NCBI GenBank assembly: GCA_944470555.2
Contig: OX104134.1
Span: 55,419,890 to 55,483,889 of the forward strand
Length of the DNA stretch: 64,000 bases
Direction: 5' to 3'
DNA from: Heterobilharzia americana
Taxonomy: Eukaryota; Platyhelminthes; Trematoda; Strigeidida; Schistosomatidae
Below are positions 62,524-64,000 of the stretch, piece by piece. How positions within the stretch are numbered: the first letter of the stretch is position 1; each line of letters starts with the position of its first letter. The notes beneath the pieces were generated by a model. The model was not told the DNA's origin. It did no database searches and worked only from the letters and a program-made list of their open reading frames with translations. The position numbers and the translations under genes are program-made.

Positions 62524-64000
62524 CTAAAACAAAAAGTTGAAAGGATTTTTAATTTCGTACTAGGATTGAACTGACTGTAACAATCCGGTTCATATTTCTT
62601 GTAGTTATATCTTTTCGAAAATTTCAGAAAGTTTAGAAAATGTCTTGAAAAATAAACTATTATTTATAGTATTTTACGCTACGACAGATGTGCAGTTTCT
62701 ATCCGGCATCAATTAAGAAGCTAGTGAAATCATTCAGAATTGTCAACCAAAAACTGAAATTTAGCAAAATTACATTGTTCAGTATATACAGCAGTAATTA
62801 AGCAAGCATTGAACCCATGCAATTAACTTGGCAGTGTCAAGCGTTGAAACTTCAGATAATATTACTGTCGGTTAACTGATTGGACCTAGACTGCACTGAC
62901 TTCTTGTTTCTCAACAAAGCTCAAATTCATTCATGTAGCGGCAAAGTGATTGGTCTAGATAACTTGACACTTTAAATCCAACCACCATATTTAATAAGCA
63001 CATTTAGAAAAGCATTTAGCGTCTTACGCAAAAAGATTGAGCTGATTAGAGGTCAAACAAATAATAAACTAATGTGGACGAATAGATACTTACATATTTT
63101 GGTGATTTCTACTAATTCTTAAAGTCATGGTGAATATGACAACAATACTAGCTAACTGATCAAGCTGTGCGAATATTACAGTAAAATAAGCTAGTTCTCA
63201 CATGTATAAAGCGTGAGCAGCGTAAAATAGTTAAAAAAGTGGTCATCGGATAGGAAACAATTTGTCAAGGGTATAAAAGCATTTTCATCCCTGAACGTTA
63301 AGCTGAACTTTATTCCATATAACTGGTATCAAAACATTTAAAATTTCAGAGAGTGTTTTTTTCTCCTAAAAGCATTCCTTCCTATTCCTCACGTGGATGC
63401 TGCAGCTTCCAAGCCAAATTTGTATGTGTTCAAACGCTTTGCGAATTATTGTGGCTTTCGCTACAATAAATGAAATCAGAAATGAACTCCTCATATAATT
63501 TTCATACTGTTAAGCCTCGCTTTTAAGACACAAATTGATGTCAGACACCTTTAGTTCATATTAGGTCGGATTTTTTCTGAGGGTAAGCTTATGAACTAAC
63601 GCAGCGTCAGTAACTGGTCAACATATTCCACACTTAATAGACTGAAATGAAAGCCGAACATATTAAAACACTGCAGAAGAGTATACTGTCTACGCATTTC
63701 ATTTGTCATCGTTTTTCTTGGCTGACTTATCCTTTGCTATGAACCAAACTTTGCAAGAGACGATTAAGTAGCAGAACCAATATCAAAGTTTTGAATAATT
63801 GTTTCATCTACAGACTGGAGTTAATTTATGATGGTTATTCCTTCCGGGTAGCGACTGCAAACTAATAAAACTGATCACCTAAACTTTGTGCACTGATGTA
63901 TAACGTTCTAATCTAAATAACGAAGTAAGCGGCACATATAATTATGAGACATGAGAATTCTTTACCACCAGCATGGCCTTGGTAGTCTAATCATTGATAC
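62524..64000. other. no recognised exon; upstream part of EGF/LamG gene expected
   Basis: The first recognised exon starts in phase 1, so more coding exons must exist 5' of it. None with a matching phase could be found before the window ends. The gene probably continues past 64000. Confidence 0.5.

Noticed and set aside
63094..63164. Possible exon with a good gtaagt donor upstream of EGF 1
   Set aside because: Its only open frame ends in phase 2, but the EGF 1 exon needs phase 1, and no family motif is present.

Overview
The window reads as draft-assembly genomic DNA (one 473-base N gap at 6551-7023) from a schistosome or a close schistosomatid flatworm. The evidence is AT-rich sequence, long introns, several decayed non-LTR retrotransposons of the RTE clade (SR2/Perere-3 type), Penelope-like elements, and short Pol III-type SINEs that carry hammerhead-ribozyme-like cores. 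There is no bacterial or viral gene organisation. The species cannot be fixed from the sequence alone.

One host gene is clearly present. It lies on the minus strand and its last twelve exons run from 62523 down to a stop codon at 20769, with an AATAAA signal 34 bases further on. They encode three repeats of an EGF-like domain followed by a laminin G (LamG) domain, the C-terminal layout of the agrin/perlecan/pikachurin group of basement-membrane proteins. The twelve exons were assembled by hand from splice sites and protein motifs. Phases agree at all eleven junctions, and exon lengths fit their phases in ten exons. The two that do not fit (62192-62523 and 40991-41178) lack one and two bases, which matches three visible frame breaks. 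The coding sequence would be about 858 residues once those breaks are allowed for. The 5' part of the gene lies beyond the right edge or is not recognised.

The introns and flanks are full of mobile DNA. Six RTE copies are seen (minus strand at 5.2, 10.4 and 14.5 kb; plus strand at 26.7, 35.0 and 47.7 kb). The four copies that keep the 5' half share the same frameshift and the same TGA in the endonuclease region, so they descend from an already defective source. A CACTA pentamer array in that region has 4 or 6 units, and this changes the local reading frame. Three decayed Penelope-like elements lie at 17.97, 22.98 and 30.1 kb; the 14.5-kb RTE is inserted at the 5' edge of the first, with a perfect 14-bp duplication. 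SINEs of one family, with a tRNA-like head and hammerhead core, occur at about seven loci and three of these are head-to-head inverted pairs. A second tRNA-like SINE lies at 58.4 kb.

Layout: 1-5.2 kb unannotated; 5.2-7.6 kb RTE, gap and SINE pair; 7.6-14.5 kb mostly unannotated with one RTE 3' end; 14.5-19 kb RTE nested in a Penelope-like element; 20.7-62.5 kb the EGF/LamG gene with transposon-laden introns; 62.5-64 kb unannotated upstream sequence.
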